A stretch of DNA of 64,000 nt from Mariniphaga sp. GTDB lineage: Bacteria > Bacteroidota > Bacteroidia > Bacteroidales > Prolixibacteraceae. Below the pieces are notes generated by a model. The model searched no databases, was not told where the DNA came from, and saw only the letters and a program-made list of their open reading frames with translations. Positions 8,599 to 17,815 of the stretch are shown in pieces (position 1 is the stretch's first letter; the number at the start of each line of letters is the position of its first letter). Location: positions 1-64,000 of the forward strand of contig JAGXGA010000041.1 of NCBI GenBank assembly GCA_024636975.1, in the 5' to 3' direction. The position numbers were made by a program, and so were the translations under genes.

Positions 8599-9651
8599 TT
8601 ATACTTTTGGAAACAAATTGAGGTTTACAATAATATCGGCGGTAGGTTTATTAACAGAATAAACCTTTGCAGCAACAGTTCCGCCAGTACCTTCTTCCCA
8701 ATCCGGGTAAGCAATACCAACCCCCGATGCATACAAAGCTTGTACTTCAGTTAATGTTAGTGGACGGTTATACCAGTAAACTTCATCAATCATACCATCG
8801 AAATATTCCATACCATTTGAGTATCCTAACTTAAGTGGGTAATTATAAGCATATGTAGCGTCAATGATTGTTCCCGCAACAGAATCAACTAAAACTCCAT
8901 CCACATAGGCTGATATGTGATTTCCTGAGAACATCATCGTTACCATGCTCCACTTATTTACAGGATTTGTGGATAAATTGATTCTGTTGTTAGACCCATC
9001 TCCATATTCAAACCTGATGTAGCTATCAGAGGTATAAATTCTCCACGAATTGGAATACCCCGAACCACCAGGACCACATACTACGGCTTTGGATGAAGAG
9101 GTAGAAGTGGGGTAAATCCAGGCATTAAAAGCCCACTGATTAATATCCCAGGTGGATGGACGAATGGTATCAGTAGCTTCAATTTCAATTACAGAAGAAT
9201 TTGCTGCACTAAACTGGTAAGCTTTTCCCAGCTTGCCGGTTTGATTGATGACAGCGTTTGTATTTACACCATGACTTGAGCCTACACTGTCCAAAACGGA
9301 AACTCCTGAAGTTTCTTCAAGTTTCCATGCTGCAACTAATCCATCAGATAATGTAGAAGCAGACTGTTCAATAATTTCGGACAAAGGGAGGAATTCAGCT
9401 GTTTTATAAACATCATAACTGGCATTAACCGGGATTACCTGAGGAATATTATTCAAGGTTATGTCCTGATGGTTTATTTTGTTTACCCATAACCCGTTCT
9501 CCTGAACCCATGCATTTTCCAGGATTGTAATATTCTGCAATTGTTTTGCAGCCCCTCCCCCTCCACCGGATTGAGAAATCTCCGTGCGAACCGTATTGAA
9601 TTCAGTAGCAATACGGGAAGCAAGACTTTGTACTTGGTCAACCAGGCTCAT
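8599..9651 (-). CDS. tail fibre protein with LamG-type lectin domain
   Basis: 350 aa. Residues 1-30 (MSLVDQVQSLASRIATEF) repeat the N-terminus of the next gene upstream and probably attach the fibre to the tail. A Gly-rich hinge follows, then a LamG/concanavalin-like jellyroll from about 110 to 315 (GLVAAWKLEETSG, WAFNAWIYPT, MIDEVYWYNRPLTLTEVQAL). Such domains bind glycans, so this is a likely receptor-binding fibre. Last gene of the tail operon, overlapping its upstream neighbour by 1 bp, with a terminator downstream. Confidence 0.75.
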   Translation of the reverse strand: MSLVDQVQSLASRIATEFNTVRTEISQSGGGGGAAKQLQNITILENAWVQENGLWVNKINHQDITLNNIPQVIPVNASYDVYKTAEFLPLSEIIEQSASTLSDGLVAAWKLEETSGVSVLDSVGSSHGVNTNAVINQTGKLGKAYQFSAANSSVIEIEATDTIRPSTWDINQWAFNAWIYPTSTSSSKAVVCGPGGSGYSNSWRIYTSDSYIRFEYGDGSNNRINLSTNPVNKWSMVTMMFSGNHISAYVDGVLVDSVAGTIIDATYAYNYPLKLGYSNGMEYFDGMIDEVYWYNRPLTLTEVQALYASGVGIAYPDWEEGTGGTVAAKVYSVNKPTADIIVNLNLFPKV

Positions 9652-10340
9652 TAAACCAATCCGGCTTCAAACGATGTAACAAAATTGGTTGTCGGGTCAC
9701 CGATTTGAGTGCGGCTATACACCTGCAGGTTATCCTGTGCCTGTGTTTGTTGAATACCGGAAAGTGTCTGAGCGGCATCAAAGCGCAGCCTGTTGCTTAA
9801 AGCAGTATTTACAGTAGCGGCAAAATTCGGGTCGTCCCCTAAAGCGGCAGCGAGTTCCTGCAAAGTATCCAGTGCTTCGGGTGCAGCACCAATAACATTG
9901 TCAATAAGGGTATTTACGGCAGAAGTAAAATCGGAGATTGTACCTGTTGTTTGCGTTCCGGTGTGATTTGCCCTGTCCAGAAGGTGTGCATCGGTCTGGT
10001 TTTTGGTAGCCTGTGCAGCAATCCCGTCAAGTTTTGACTTATCGGTAGCAGCCATTAAACCGGCCAGCGCAATAGTAGCGGCAGAAATGGTAACATCTGT
10101 ACCATTACTGGAAGTGATAACAAGCGAGGTTTGGTCGTTGGTACCCAGTGCAAGGTTGGTTTCTCCCTCTACATTATTAAGTTCAGCGAGCACTTCATTA
10201 ATGGCGGCAACGAGGTTGGATTTGGCTACTGTATTTAAAGCAGCGAGGTCAGCGGCATTGCCGTTGGTCAGTGTCCGGATGGACTTACATTCGGAGGCTA
10301 TCCGGGTAGCCAGGTCCTGAAGATTTGTAATCAGACTCAT
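9651..10340 (-). CDS. phage tail fibre-like protein
   Basis: 229 aa. The N-terminus (MSLITNLQDLATRIASECKS) matches that of the LamG fibre, a duplicated attachment part. The rest is Ala/Asn/Thr-rich with repeated short motifs (AINEVLAELN, HTGTQTTGTISDF, ALDTLQELAAALGDDPNFAATV) typical of trimeric long tail-fibre stalks. It overlaps neighbours by 1 and 4 bp. A structural role is near certain from sequence and place; the exact position in the virion is not. Confidence 0.7.
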   Translation of the reverse strand: MSLITNLQDLATRIASECKSIRTLTNGNAADLAALNTVAKSNLVAAINEVLAELNNVEGETNLALGTNDQTSLVITSSNGTDVTISAATIALAGLMAATDKSKLDGIAAQATKNQTDAHLLDRANHTGTQTTGTISDFTSAVNTLIDNVIGAAPEALDTLQELAAALGDDPNFAATVNTALSNRLRFDAAQTLSGIQQTQAQDNLQVYSRTQIGDPTTNFVTSFEAGLV

Positions 10341-10651
10341 ATTAAATGGTTATTAAAAATTAGTGTCAGACTTGGTGCTTCGTTTGGCGCTTTTTTCAGC
10401 AGTTCATTTTTTAGAGTAGATGGAACAATTGCATCGGTGGTATTAACACCTGTTTCGACCGCAGTATCAGAAGCAATTTTTATCAGGCCACGGGTAGTCT
10501 GAGTGGCATCCGGTATATTTGAATCGCCGGGAGGCCCCTGCGGACCGGTTGGACCGGCCTGTGCCGTACCAATCCAGGCAACAGGCTGCTCTCCGATCTC
10601 AAGGTAAACAGGTTCTACAATCACAAGGTCAATTATGATGGGATTGCCCAT
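10337..10651 (-). CDS. tail protein with collagen-like segment
   Basis: 104 aa with a short collagen-like stretch GPTGPQGPPGD near residue 33, a device phage fibres use to trimerise, followed by a tail-fibre repeat (ATQTTRGLIKIASDTAVETG). It overlaps the fibre gene by 4 bp. Probable linker or short side fibre. Confidence 0.7.
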   Translation of the reverse strand: MGNPIIIDLVIVEPVYLEIGEQPVAWIGTAQAGPTGPQGPPGDSNIPDATQTTRGLIKIASDTAVETGVNTTDAIVPSTLKNELLKKAPNEAPSLTLIFNNHLI

Positions 10652-10652
10652 A

Positions 10653-10991
10653 TCAGCTTATATGTTCGTTGATGATTACAAACGGACCTCTGCCGGTAGT
10701 GATAATTTCCGGATTGTTGTTATAAAACTGCATTTCCCATCTATGGTTACCGGGCTTGCCTTTTGTATCGGATTCCAGAAGGGGAATGCTTATTACCTGA
10801 CCATCGACGGTTATTGAACCGTCCTGGGTTGATTTCATCATTACCCGGCGCAGGGAAGCATTACGCACTTCAAATTTTACCTGATAGCCCGACATATTTA
10901 GTGAGTCGGGAACAACAAAGACAATAGGTGCCGGTGTGTCGCCTTCCTGCCGGGTAATCGGTTTTTCACTTTTTATCAGGTATGTGGCCAT
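10653..10991 (-). CDS. small baseplate/tail protein
   Basis: 112 aa, beta-rich (APIVFVVPDSLNMSGYQVKFEVRN; RWEMQFYNNNPE), resembling the N-terminal beta-sandwich of upper baseplate proteins of the BppU type. Tightly packed between other tail genes. Family assignment is tentative. Confidence 0.55.
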   Translation of the reverse strand: MATYLIKSEKPITRQEGDTPAPIVFVVPDSLNMSGYQVKFEVRNASLRRVMMKSTQDGSITVDGQVISIPLLESDTKGKPGNHRWEMQFYNNNPEIITTGRGPFVIINEHIS

Positions 10992-11046
10992 TACTTACTT
11001 TTTAATCAAAAATAAAGCAGGGGCAGGCATCATCAAAGGACAGTGA

Positions 11047-11262
11047 TTACCCGAAAGTGAGTTCAGCCTTGAAGCTGAACGAACCGGTTTTTTCAACAGT
11101 TGCTGAAAGAATCCTGGAAGTATCGGCATACAGCTGTAAGTCCTGAAAATTTCCTTCCCATTCAATAACTTCTTTCTTTTTGGCAGATTGACTAAGTTTT
11201 TTGCGACGTTGAATTTCAGCGATAATAACAGCGTCATTATTACGGTCCGGGCAATTACTCAT
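11047..11262 (-). CDS. small tail-operon protein
   Basis: 71 aa (MSNCPDRNNDAV...). Starts inside the end of the 602-aa gene with a 4-bp overlap. Basic middle (RRKKLSQSAKKKEV), beta-rich end (FSFKAELTF). No family recognised. Confidence 0.55.
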   Translation of the reverse strand: MSNCPDRNNDAVIIAEIQRRKKLSQSAKKKEVIEWEGNFQDLQLYADTSRILSATVEKTGSFSFKAELTFG

Positions 11263-13067
11263 ATTGGATAGATTTGTATTCCGTTTGAAACTTCTTTTAG
11301 CAATTCAAGGTAATTATTGTCCTGGCAGTTGGTTGCAGGATTTAGCGTACTATATAATTTCCAGTTATTCAGTGGGTCGTTAGCATCTGTTACCTCCCAT
11401 CGGAACGTACCCACATACCAATAGTAGGTTACCCCACGGGGGTAACAACCGCCAGGTGTCAGGCATGGTGCGGCGGCATAGTTGGAAACGTAAACGGCAT
11501 ACGAAGGAGTGCCGTACAAACTACCCGAAGGGGTATATAAATAATACGCCTGCGTTATAAATGGTCTTTCATCCCTCACCCAGGTATCCCCCAAAATGTC
11601 GTCATTGTTCAGAAAATTGTTTACAGAATAGTGAATGTTATTCAATGTAGTACAGGCATACATACACGGGTCGGAACAAACAAGATTAATGGCCGGGTTT
11701 TGAACGGTAAGGGTAAGGTTTTTTGCAACGTCGTCCCAGACCATATCGGATGTAATGTGCCAGTATAGGTATGTATTAATTCCTGCATCCCCGCAGGAAT
11801 TAGCTTTCCTGTAGTATAACCTGAAATACCTGTAAAAATTTATATCGGTATCGTCGATAACAAATCCGGAATAAAAAGCAGGGTCAACAGAATCAATTCT
11901 TGACTTGTAAAGGTCATAATCTGCCTGGGCAGTGAACGTAAATACAAAAATATTATCGTTTCTGGTCAGAATGATTTTATCGCAATTAACACAGGTTGTG
12001 GACTCGTATGAGGGAAGGTGGTTTGCAGCGCTTGCAAAAGTCCTGTAGTTAACTGTGCGTGCGGTAAAATAGTTGTTCGAACCGTAAACCCAGCCACCGC
12101 CGTTACCGCTTATCGGGGACATTTCGGAGTAAACCCTTGCATTGTATGGAACAGACGGTAATTGTTCCGTATAGGGAACCCTGATTTCGTAAGAGCATGT
12201 GGAAGGATTATCAACATGGACAATACCATTAACATCAATCGATTCACGAAGCGATTGAGGAAAGCTGTTACAGATTTCCTCAAAATTGATTTGTGCTTCG
12301 GTCAAACATTTAAACTGTGCGGTCCATGTGGTATTTGGATTAGAGCTTACAATCGAGGGGGTGACTTTGATAATTAAAAAATCACCAGACTGGTATGGTG
12401 GCAGGACAATAGAGAATTTAATATCAAAATAGGCTTCCCTATATGGAATTTGGTCGGCCCTGTATTCGTTAAGTTCAGAACCGACTTCCCAGGCAACCAA
12501 AAGATTTGATTCGTGGTTGTAAAAAATTTCAATGCGGTCGGCTACCTGGTCGGCTCTAAAGCTACAGGCGAAATATTTCAGGCCATCTTTTAGATTGAAG
12601 GTAACTTTCCTGGAAGCCATTGCAAAATCCATTTCTGTGCTGTATGCTATTTCATGCGACCATGTTCCGGTACTGCCGGAGTCACAATCAAAAGCAGAAA
12701 CAATAATTTGCGGAAGACCTGAAAGGTCCGGGCACCATTTCCGGCATTGTTTCTGCCCTGCAAAAATTACTTCCCCTAGAATTATAACGTACCGGATAAC
12801 CGGAACATAAGTTCCGTCCAGAACCGGAATAGCGGCGTTTCCTGTGAAGGGGTGAAAAGTATCAATATCCGGATCGTTACCTATACCGGAGGTCATGTAT
12901 TTTTCACCGTTTCTGAACCAATCGATAACATATTCATCTAAAGTGCATGAATTACTTACAAGATTTCCGACTGAAAGGAGTCCTGCAGATTCTGCCTGGT
13001 AATTGTCAAAGTAAGGATGACAATTACAAGGAACCATTTCACCACAATTGCAATTGGATAGTATCAT
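11259..13067 (-). CDS. large Cys-rich baseplate/tail protein
   Basis: 602 aa, beta-rich, with many cysteines clustered at the N-terminus (NCNCGEMVPCNCHPY) and through the C-terminal half (ETCVNCDK-like CVNCDK, CSDPCMYACTT, CLTPGGCYP), suggesting metal sites or crosslinks in the particle. It overlaps both neighbours by 4 bp. No catalytic motif seen. Called structural from its place between baseplate and fibre genes. Confidence 0.6.
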   Translation of the reverse strand: MILSNCNCGEMVPCNCHPYFDNYQAESAGLLSVGNLVSNSCTLDEYVIDWFRNGEKYMTSGIGNDPDIDTFHPFTGNAAIPVLDGTYVPVIRYVIILGEVIFAGQKQCRKWCPDLSGLPQIIVSAFDCDSGSTGTWSHEIAYSTEMDFAMASRKVTFNLKDGLKYFACSFRADQVADRIEIFYNHESNLLVAWEVGSELNEYRADQIPYREAYFDIKFSIVLPPYQSGDFLIIKVTPSIVSSNPNTTWTAQFKCLTEAQINFEEICNSFPQSLRESIDVNGIVHVDNPSTCSYEIRVPYTEQLPSVPYNARVYSEMSPISGNGGGWVYGSNNYFTARTVNYRTFASAANHLPSYESTTCVNCDKIILTRNDNIFVFTFTAQADYDLYKSRIDSVDPAFYSGFVIDDTDINFYRYFRLYYRKANSCGDAGINTYLYWHITSDMVWDDVAKNLTLTVQNPAINLVCSDPCMYACTTLNNIHYSVNNFLNNDDILGDTWVRDERPFITQAYYLYTPSGSLYGTPSYAVYVSNYAAAPCLTPGGCYPRGVTYYWYVGTFRWEVTDANDPLNNWKLYSTLNPATNCQDNNYLELLKEVSNGIQIYPI

Positions 13068-14566
13068 AGCACAATTTTTCCTCTGATTACTGTTGGAGTA
13101 CCGGTTGAAACACCGGAAGTAGTTATTGTAATACGGCTGCCTGTGGGAGCCAGGTTAGCTGCGGTGGCTGTATAAACAGCAACAGCATTTATGTCCAGAT
13201 TATTCAGACCTGTAACGGGTGTACCGTCAATATTTATGGATACACCGTTAATTGTACCGTCGCTTTCCAGAATCACTTTGTTAAGGATATATTCCGAGGT
13301 TACATAGCAATCCACCACAAAGATTTCGGAAGCGGCAGCGTTAATACAAAATTCAAAAGGTATCTCAGAAATACCTTTTCCCCCCGGTAATTTTACTGCA
13401 ATATCCGGCAACTTGTTTTGTTTTAGCGTCAGCATACCAGTTTCTTCATTAACCTCCAGCGACGTCACAACAGTGTTTTCATCTGTCCCTGTCCAAACTA
13501 CCCGCGCTTTAACTTCATTCGTGTAACTTTCCGATGTCTGGTAGACCAGACTTCCAATATGCATAAGATTTGAATGCGGCAATGCTTCCCGCAATGAAAT
13601 TATTTCCCCATCGATAGCTGCTGCCGCTTCCTGCATGGTTGTATATTCAGCCTGTCCCATAATTACAATATGAGGCTGCTTTATGCAGTTGGTAGCCAAT
13701 ACATGGTAAATTACATGATTCAGATCCGTTGCTTCAATAATTCCCAATCCCGGCGGATTGTATCCTAACATTCCGGTTCCTGTGTTTATTACTTTTTTAC
13801 CCGGCTGCTCAACATAGCGTGGCAATCCGTTTGCATCAAAATACCATACAGGCAATCCATCTGCTGTACTTACTGGTCCTGCTTCATTAAAAATATCTTC
13901 ATGCCACAACGACCCGGCGCTTATTCCGAAGTCGGCATCCGCGTTATTGGTACCATCACCTTCAAATGTTGCATCAATTATTGCTATACCGTTTTGACGC
14001 TGACTGTTTAATGTTTTGTGTACCCAGTAATGCAGTTGCGGAGGCCATTCTGAGCCGTGGCGTGAATCACCAAAGTAAAGAGCTTGTCCGGTGGTGGCGT
14101 CCCAGTATATCCATGCGACGACGGTTTTATCCATTGTAATATTTGCCGTAGCAAATTCATCAGGATTTTTGGTGTATGCCAGAGCCTGCAGGCGGGTAAC
14201 CGGGTCCACGTCGTAATAAATAACAAAAAGACCTTCTTCATCGGGAAGGGTTAACGATTCGGGTTCAAACCTGCGGTGGAGAACAGGTTTTGAAATCCAG
14301 CTGAAAAACCGAAAGTGCGGGTCGTAATCGGAATCGGGATTTACGGAAGGCCTTGGAATAAGTGTAACAGTTCTTGTAATATCATCCCATTCAAGAATCA
14401 CATCCGGCCCACCGGGCCAGAAAAAACCGGAAGTACGTGAACTGGTTTTATCACGCCAGAGCACTTCTATTAAAATACCCATCATTTCGTCTGTAATGCC
14501 TTTATCCTTCAGGTTCATGAAAAGGCGTTTCAGCTCTTTCTTGGTATGTAAAGTTTTATCAATCAT
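13064..14566 (-). CDS. phage baseplate/tail-fibre protein
   Basis: 500 aa. The N-terminal helical part (KTLHTKKELKRLFMNLKDKGITDEMM) is followed by a beta-rich domain common in Bacteroidota prophage tail modules, and the C-terminus has a regular beta repeat (TPVTGLNNLDINAVAVYT). One bp separates it from the upstream gene and it overlaps the next by 4 bp. Structural role inferred. Confidence 0.6.
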   Translation of the reverse strand: MIDKTLHTKKELKRLFMNLKDKGITDEMMGILIEVLWRDKTSSRTSGFFWPGGPDVILEWDDITRTVTLIPRPSVNPDSDYDPHFRFFSWISKPVLHRRFEPESLTLPDEEGLFVIYYDVDPVTRLQALAYTKNPDEFATANITMDKTVVAWIYWDATTGQALYFGDSRHGSEWPPQLHYWVHKTLNSQRQNGIAIIDATFEGDGTNNADADFGISAGSLWHEDIFNEAGPVSTADGLPVWYFDANGLPRYVEQPGKKVINTGTGMLGYNPPGLGIIEATDLNHVIYHVLATNCIKQPHIVIMGQAEYTTMQEAAAAIDGEIISLREALPHSNLMHIGSLVYQTSESYTNEVKARVVWTGTDENTVVTSLEVNEETGMLTLKQNKLPDIAVKLPGGKGISEIPFEFCINAAASEIFVVDCYVTSEYILNKVILESDGTINGVSINIDGTPVTGLNNLDINAVAVYTATAANLAPTGSRITITTSGVSTGTPTVIRGKIVL

Positions 14567-14567
14567 A

Positions 14568-16589
14568 TTATTTCAATAGTATCCAGTCGAAATCGTCACG
14601 GATCGTGTCGTCAATCCAGATGGGGTCATTAATTTTCCAGATATCGGTGAGTTTGTAAACGATAGGAGCATAGTTGATTTTGTAACCTTTGATGGTAGTA
14701 ATACCGATTTGATCGAGGCCGAATTCCGTTTCCATAGATTCGATTATAAATTCGCCCTCGCGGGTTCTGAATTTCTTGTAAATATTGCGAAGCATGAAGT
14801 CCAGCTGATTAAGGGAGAAATGCATTTTGCATTCGACCGGCTGGCGGTTGCACCAGAACCTTGCCCAGTTTAGCCAGCGGGATTGAATAAGGCCGGTGCC
14901 CTCCCGTTCCCAGTCCAGGGAAATGTTTTCAGTCTTATAAGTAGCCTCGTTATTGTCGTGGTAAAATAACAGGCGTGGTTTAAAGCTCTCGTATGAAAAC
15001 ATTTCACTGCGCATATTCCCCTTCTGCCTGACGGTGGCACGGGTGTCGCCCGAAATTGGGCCGAACACTGTAGGAATGGTTTCAATATCATCTTTGAGGT
15101 AGTTGAAAAAACCATTCTGGAATCCATCTGTAAGGTGGTTCCATCCAATGTATTTTTTTTGAAGGTCATTGCCTGTATGCGGGTCCTGTTCTGTTTTCAC
15201 CCAGACTTTCCATTGAACGTAACGGTTCTGGGACTTTATGAAACGGATTTCCTCCATCTCCGCGGAGGAAATGGATTCGAGTTCGTTCCAGTCCATTACG
15301 GGAGCCTTTTCTTTCTGACGCAGATCGTCGATGTTCTGCCAGTATTCTGTGAACATCAGGTCTTTCTCGTCATGGTCAAACGTGAATTTCAGGGTAACAT
15401 CCAGTTTATCACCCATGTTCCAGGAGCCGGTAAACCATTTATCAAGGTCAATGGCATGATCGGTTAGAATGCTTTCACGGTCGATAATATCGCAGATTTT
15501 GCGACCGGGTCTGAAAAAGAAAAACACATTAAGATAGTTTTGAATCCCCAGCAGCAGGTCCTTAATGTGAACCTGTGGAACCAGGTCTTTATAATAGAAA
15601 TCTTTCTCATAGTCACGGCGAATGTCTTCGACATCGAAACCGTATGTAATTGGGTAAGCTTCTACATCACCGTGAGAGGTACCCGGAATTATAACCTGAG
15701 TGGTACTTTTCACATACTGGACCTGTGTAATATCGAAGTTATTATACAGGATTAGTTTTTTGAGGTCGGGATGGTCAGCGAGGAAGTTTTTATCCAGGTA
15801 AAATCCTGCATCGAAAAAGATTGTACGAAGCAGGTAATTAAGAAACAACATAGGTGTTACGGCGTGAACCTTCAAATCTTTTGCAATGGATTCAGGTCCG
15901 CCAGCGCTGACAGAAACGGGAGTTTTAATTGTACCGTCCGGATTCTTATAGTTAACGAAATAACCGGCTGAATTAAGGAACGCCCATGTAAGGTCCTCAA
16001 CCTCTTTGGCTGTGTAAATATTTTCGTTGTTATCCCGGGAAGTCCACAGAGTAATGGTAGAAAGCCATTCACCCGTATAGTTAGGGTTAGGGGCACTAAG
16101 TGTAATGGTAACCTTTTCACCCTTATCAGTAAAGAATTCGGTATTGTAAACACGGGGACAGCCGTATTCGTCTGACTCCGGGTTATAATCAGCCTTATTC
16201 ACAAAAGACTTGGCAACGTTGAAGGATGGCGATTCATTAACTTTCCGTTCACGGTGTTCTTCTCCCAGGTTCCCTACATCGGAACGGAGCCAGCCGGAGT
16301 AAGATTCAGTGGAGGTATTTGTGATAATAAGGGTACCGCCCATGAGCAGGACGCCGCTGTAACGTATTTCAAAGTCTGGGTATTCACGGGAACTGGACTT
16401 TCTGTTATTTTCAAAGATGCCGGGATATCCCAGAAGTGCGTTATTAACATCATTGACCGGAACCTCAATGCCTAAAGTAACATCACCGGGAAATTCAGTG
16501 ACGTTACATGCAGGATTCTGGTGGGTCATTCTGACAGACTTTGTGCGATCAAGCAAAAAAGGTTTGTCATTAAGATAAAATTCGAGCAT
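14568..16589 (-). CDS. phage tail/baseplate protein
   Basis: 673 aa. Starts MLEFYLNDKPFLLDRTKSVRM and contains GDVTLGIEVPVNDVNN, a pattern I associate with baseplate-hub-like proteins of Bacteroidota siphophages. Trp- and Tyr-rich, no signal peptide. It follows the 401-aa tail gene by 11 bp. Size and position after the tape measure suit a tail-tip or hub component. Confidence 0.6.
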   Translation of the reverse strand: MLEFYLNDKPFLLDRTKSVRMTHQNPACNVTEFPGDVTLGIEVPVNDVNNALLGYPGIFENNRKSSSREYPDFEIRYSGVLLMGGTLIITNTSTESYSGWLRSDVGNLGEEHRERKVNESPSFNVAKSFVNKADYNPESDEYGCPRVYNTEFFTDKGEKVTITLSAPNPNYTGEWLSTITLWTSRDNNENIYTAKEVEDLTWAFLNSAGYFVNYKNPDGTIKTPVSVSAGGPESIAKDLKVHAVTPMLFLNYLLRTIFFDAGFYLDKNFLADHPDLKKLILYNNFDITQVQYVKSTTQVIIPGTSHGDVEAYPITYGFDVEDIRRDYEKDFYYKDLVPQVHIKDLLLGIQNYLNVFFFFRPGRKICDIIDRESILTDHAIDLDKWFTGSWNMGDKLDVTLKFTFDHDEKDLMFTEYWQNIDDLRQKEKAPVMDWNELESISSAEMEEIRFIKSQNRYVQWKVWVKTEQDPHTGNDLQKKYIGWNHLTDGFQNGFFNYLKDDIETIPTVFGPISGDTRATVRQKGNMRSEMFSYESFKPRLLFYHDNNEATYKTENISLDWEREGTGLIQSRWLNWARFWCNRQPVECKMHFSLNQLDFMLRNIYKKFRTREGEFIIESMETEFGLDQIGITTIKGYKINYAPIVYKLTDIWKINDPIWIDDTIRDDFDWILLK

Positions 16590-16600
16590 GGTAGTAAAAT

Positions 16601-17806
16601 TTAGTAGGCTTCTTCAAGGTCGATATCAACCGATTCAATTTCTTTTGTATCGTCGTTTAAAATAAATTCCGTGTTGGATATTATCACAGGGCACAATTTA
16701 TAATCGAATATATTGACGCTGCCAGATTCCGGTGGAAGTGCGAGCCATGCGTGTTCAGAGTCGAGCAGGAAATCAAGTGCTGCCAGTTCCTCTTTACTTT
16801 TCCAACCGGTGTTGATTGTCCATTTACGTTGTCTGTTGGCAGATACCGGTATCCGTGTAGGAACCTGCACACCGGAACCTTTAGGAAAAGGACGTTTGCT
16901 TTGCACACGGGCACCGGATGGTTTGTATAGCTTTCTACCCGAAAGGGTAATTGTTTCAATACCTCCCATTCTGTTATCGGCGAACAGGTAGTAATAATCT
17001 TTATGGGGCGGGGTCCAGTCGATAATGAATGTACGGATTTCGGTAACCGGAGTTCCGGCGTTTTCTATCCAAACCTCGTATTTTTCCAACAGGTTACCGG
17101 CCTGGTCAGTTAAAGGGGCACCGGCTTCGCCCGGGTGGCATTCGATTTCCCAAAGGTAGTTGCCGTACAATTCCCCGGAGAACAAGGTTATTGTTTCCGA
17201 TGAATTACCTATATAATATTTCAGGAAGATATTTACTGAGGTAAGATACCCGGGAGGAATCCACCAGAGTTTGGTGGGTTGGTAGGGTGATACATACTGA
17301 ACAGTTGGCATGTAGGACAGAAACCTCCCACCCTCACAATAATACTGGTACCATGACAAACCCATATCGTTGAGTTCAGCCAGTTTGATTTCCGGAAGTC
17401 TGCCCTTAACGATAAAAACAGGCTGAAATGGTTCCTGAAACGATTCCTTTAATTTTCCGTCAACGGTATCAATCCAGCTTTCACCCGGATAGAGCCATAT
17501 GGTGTAGGAACCGAACCCCCAGCCCATTAATTTACCCTCGTAACGTTGTTTGACAGGCCATGTTATTTTACGCTCATTGCGCTGATCCACATATCCTGAA
17601 ATATTAAACGTTGCAGAACCACCTTCCTTTGGGGTTATGGCAGGAATGAACGGAGAACCATCCAGATGACCATCAGTGCTGACAATTTTCAGAAGGAGTT
17701 TATAATCCATTCCATACAGCGGGTAACTATCGGTAGAAAGTGTTATCAGGATATCGTTCCCGCTTAAATGGGTACTCAGAGTTTCTATTCCGCTTACTGT
17801 AATCAT
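16601..17806 (-). CDS. distal tail-like protein
   Basis: 401 aa, beta-rich (MITVSGIETLSTHLSGNDILITLS). It is the first gene after the tape measure, the usual place of the distal tail protein in siphophages, with a 9-bp spacing. A basic segment RRKWTINTGWKSKEE sits near residue 325. No enzymatic motif. Confidence 0.6.
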   Translation of the reverse strand: MITVSGIETLSTHLSGNDILITLSTDSYPLYGMDYKLLLKIVSTDGHLDGSPFIPAITPKEGGSATFNISGYVDQRNERKITWPVKQRYEGKLMGWGFGSYTIWLYPGESWIDTVDGKLKESFQEPFQPVFIVKGRLPEIKLAELNDMGLSWYQYYCEGGRFLSYMPTVQYVSPYQPTKLWWIPPGYLTSVNIFLKYYIGNSSETITLFSGELYGNYLWEIECHPGEAGAPLTDQAGNLLEKYEVWIENAGTPVTEIRTFIIDWTPPHKDYYYLFADNRMGGIETITLSGRKLYKPSGARVQSKRPFPKGSGVQVPTRIPVSANRQRKWTINTGWKSKEELAALDFLLDSEHAWLALPPESGSVNIFDYKLCPVIISNTEFILNDDTKEIESVDIDLEEAY

Positions 17807-17815
17807 TATAAAATA

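Noticed and set aside
8599-10340. Diversity-generating retroelement acting on the fibre genes
   Set aside because: No reverse transcriptase gene or template repeat was found in the window.
10995-11237. 80-aa minus-strand frame
   Set aside because: Overlaps the better-supported 71-aa gene in another frame and lacks the tight 4-bp coupling with its neighbour.
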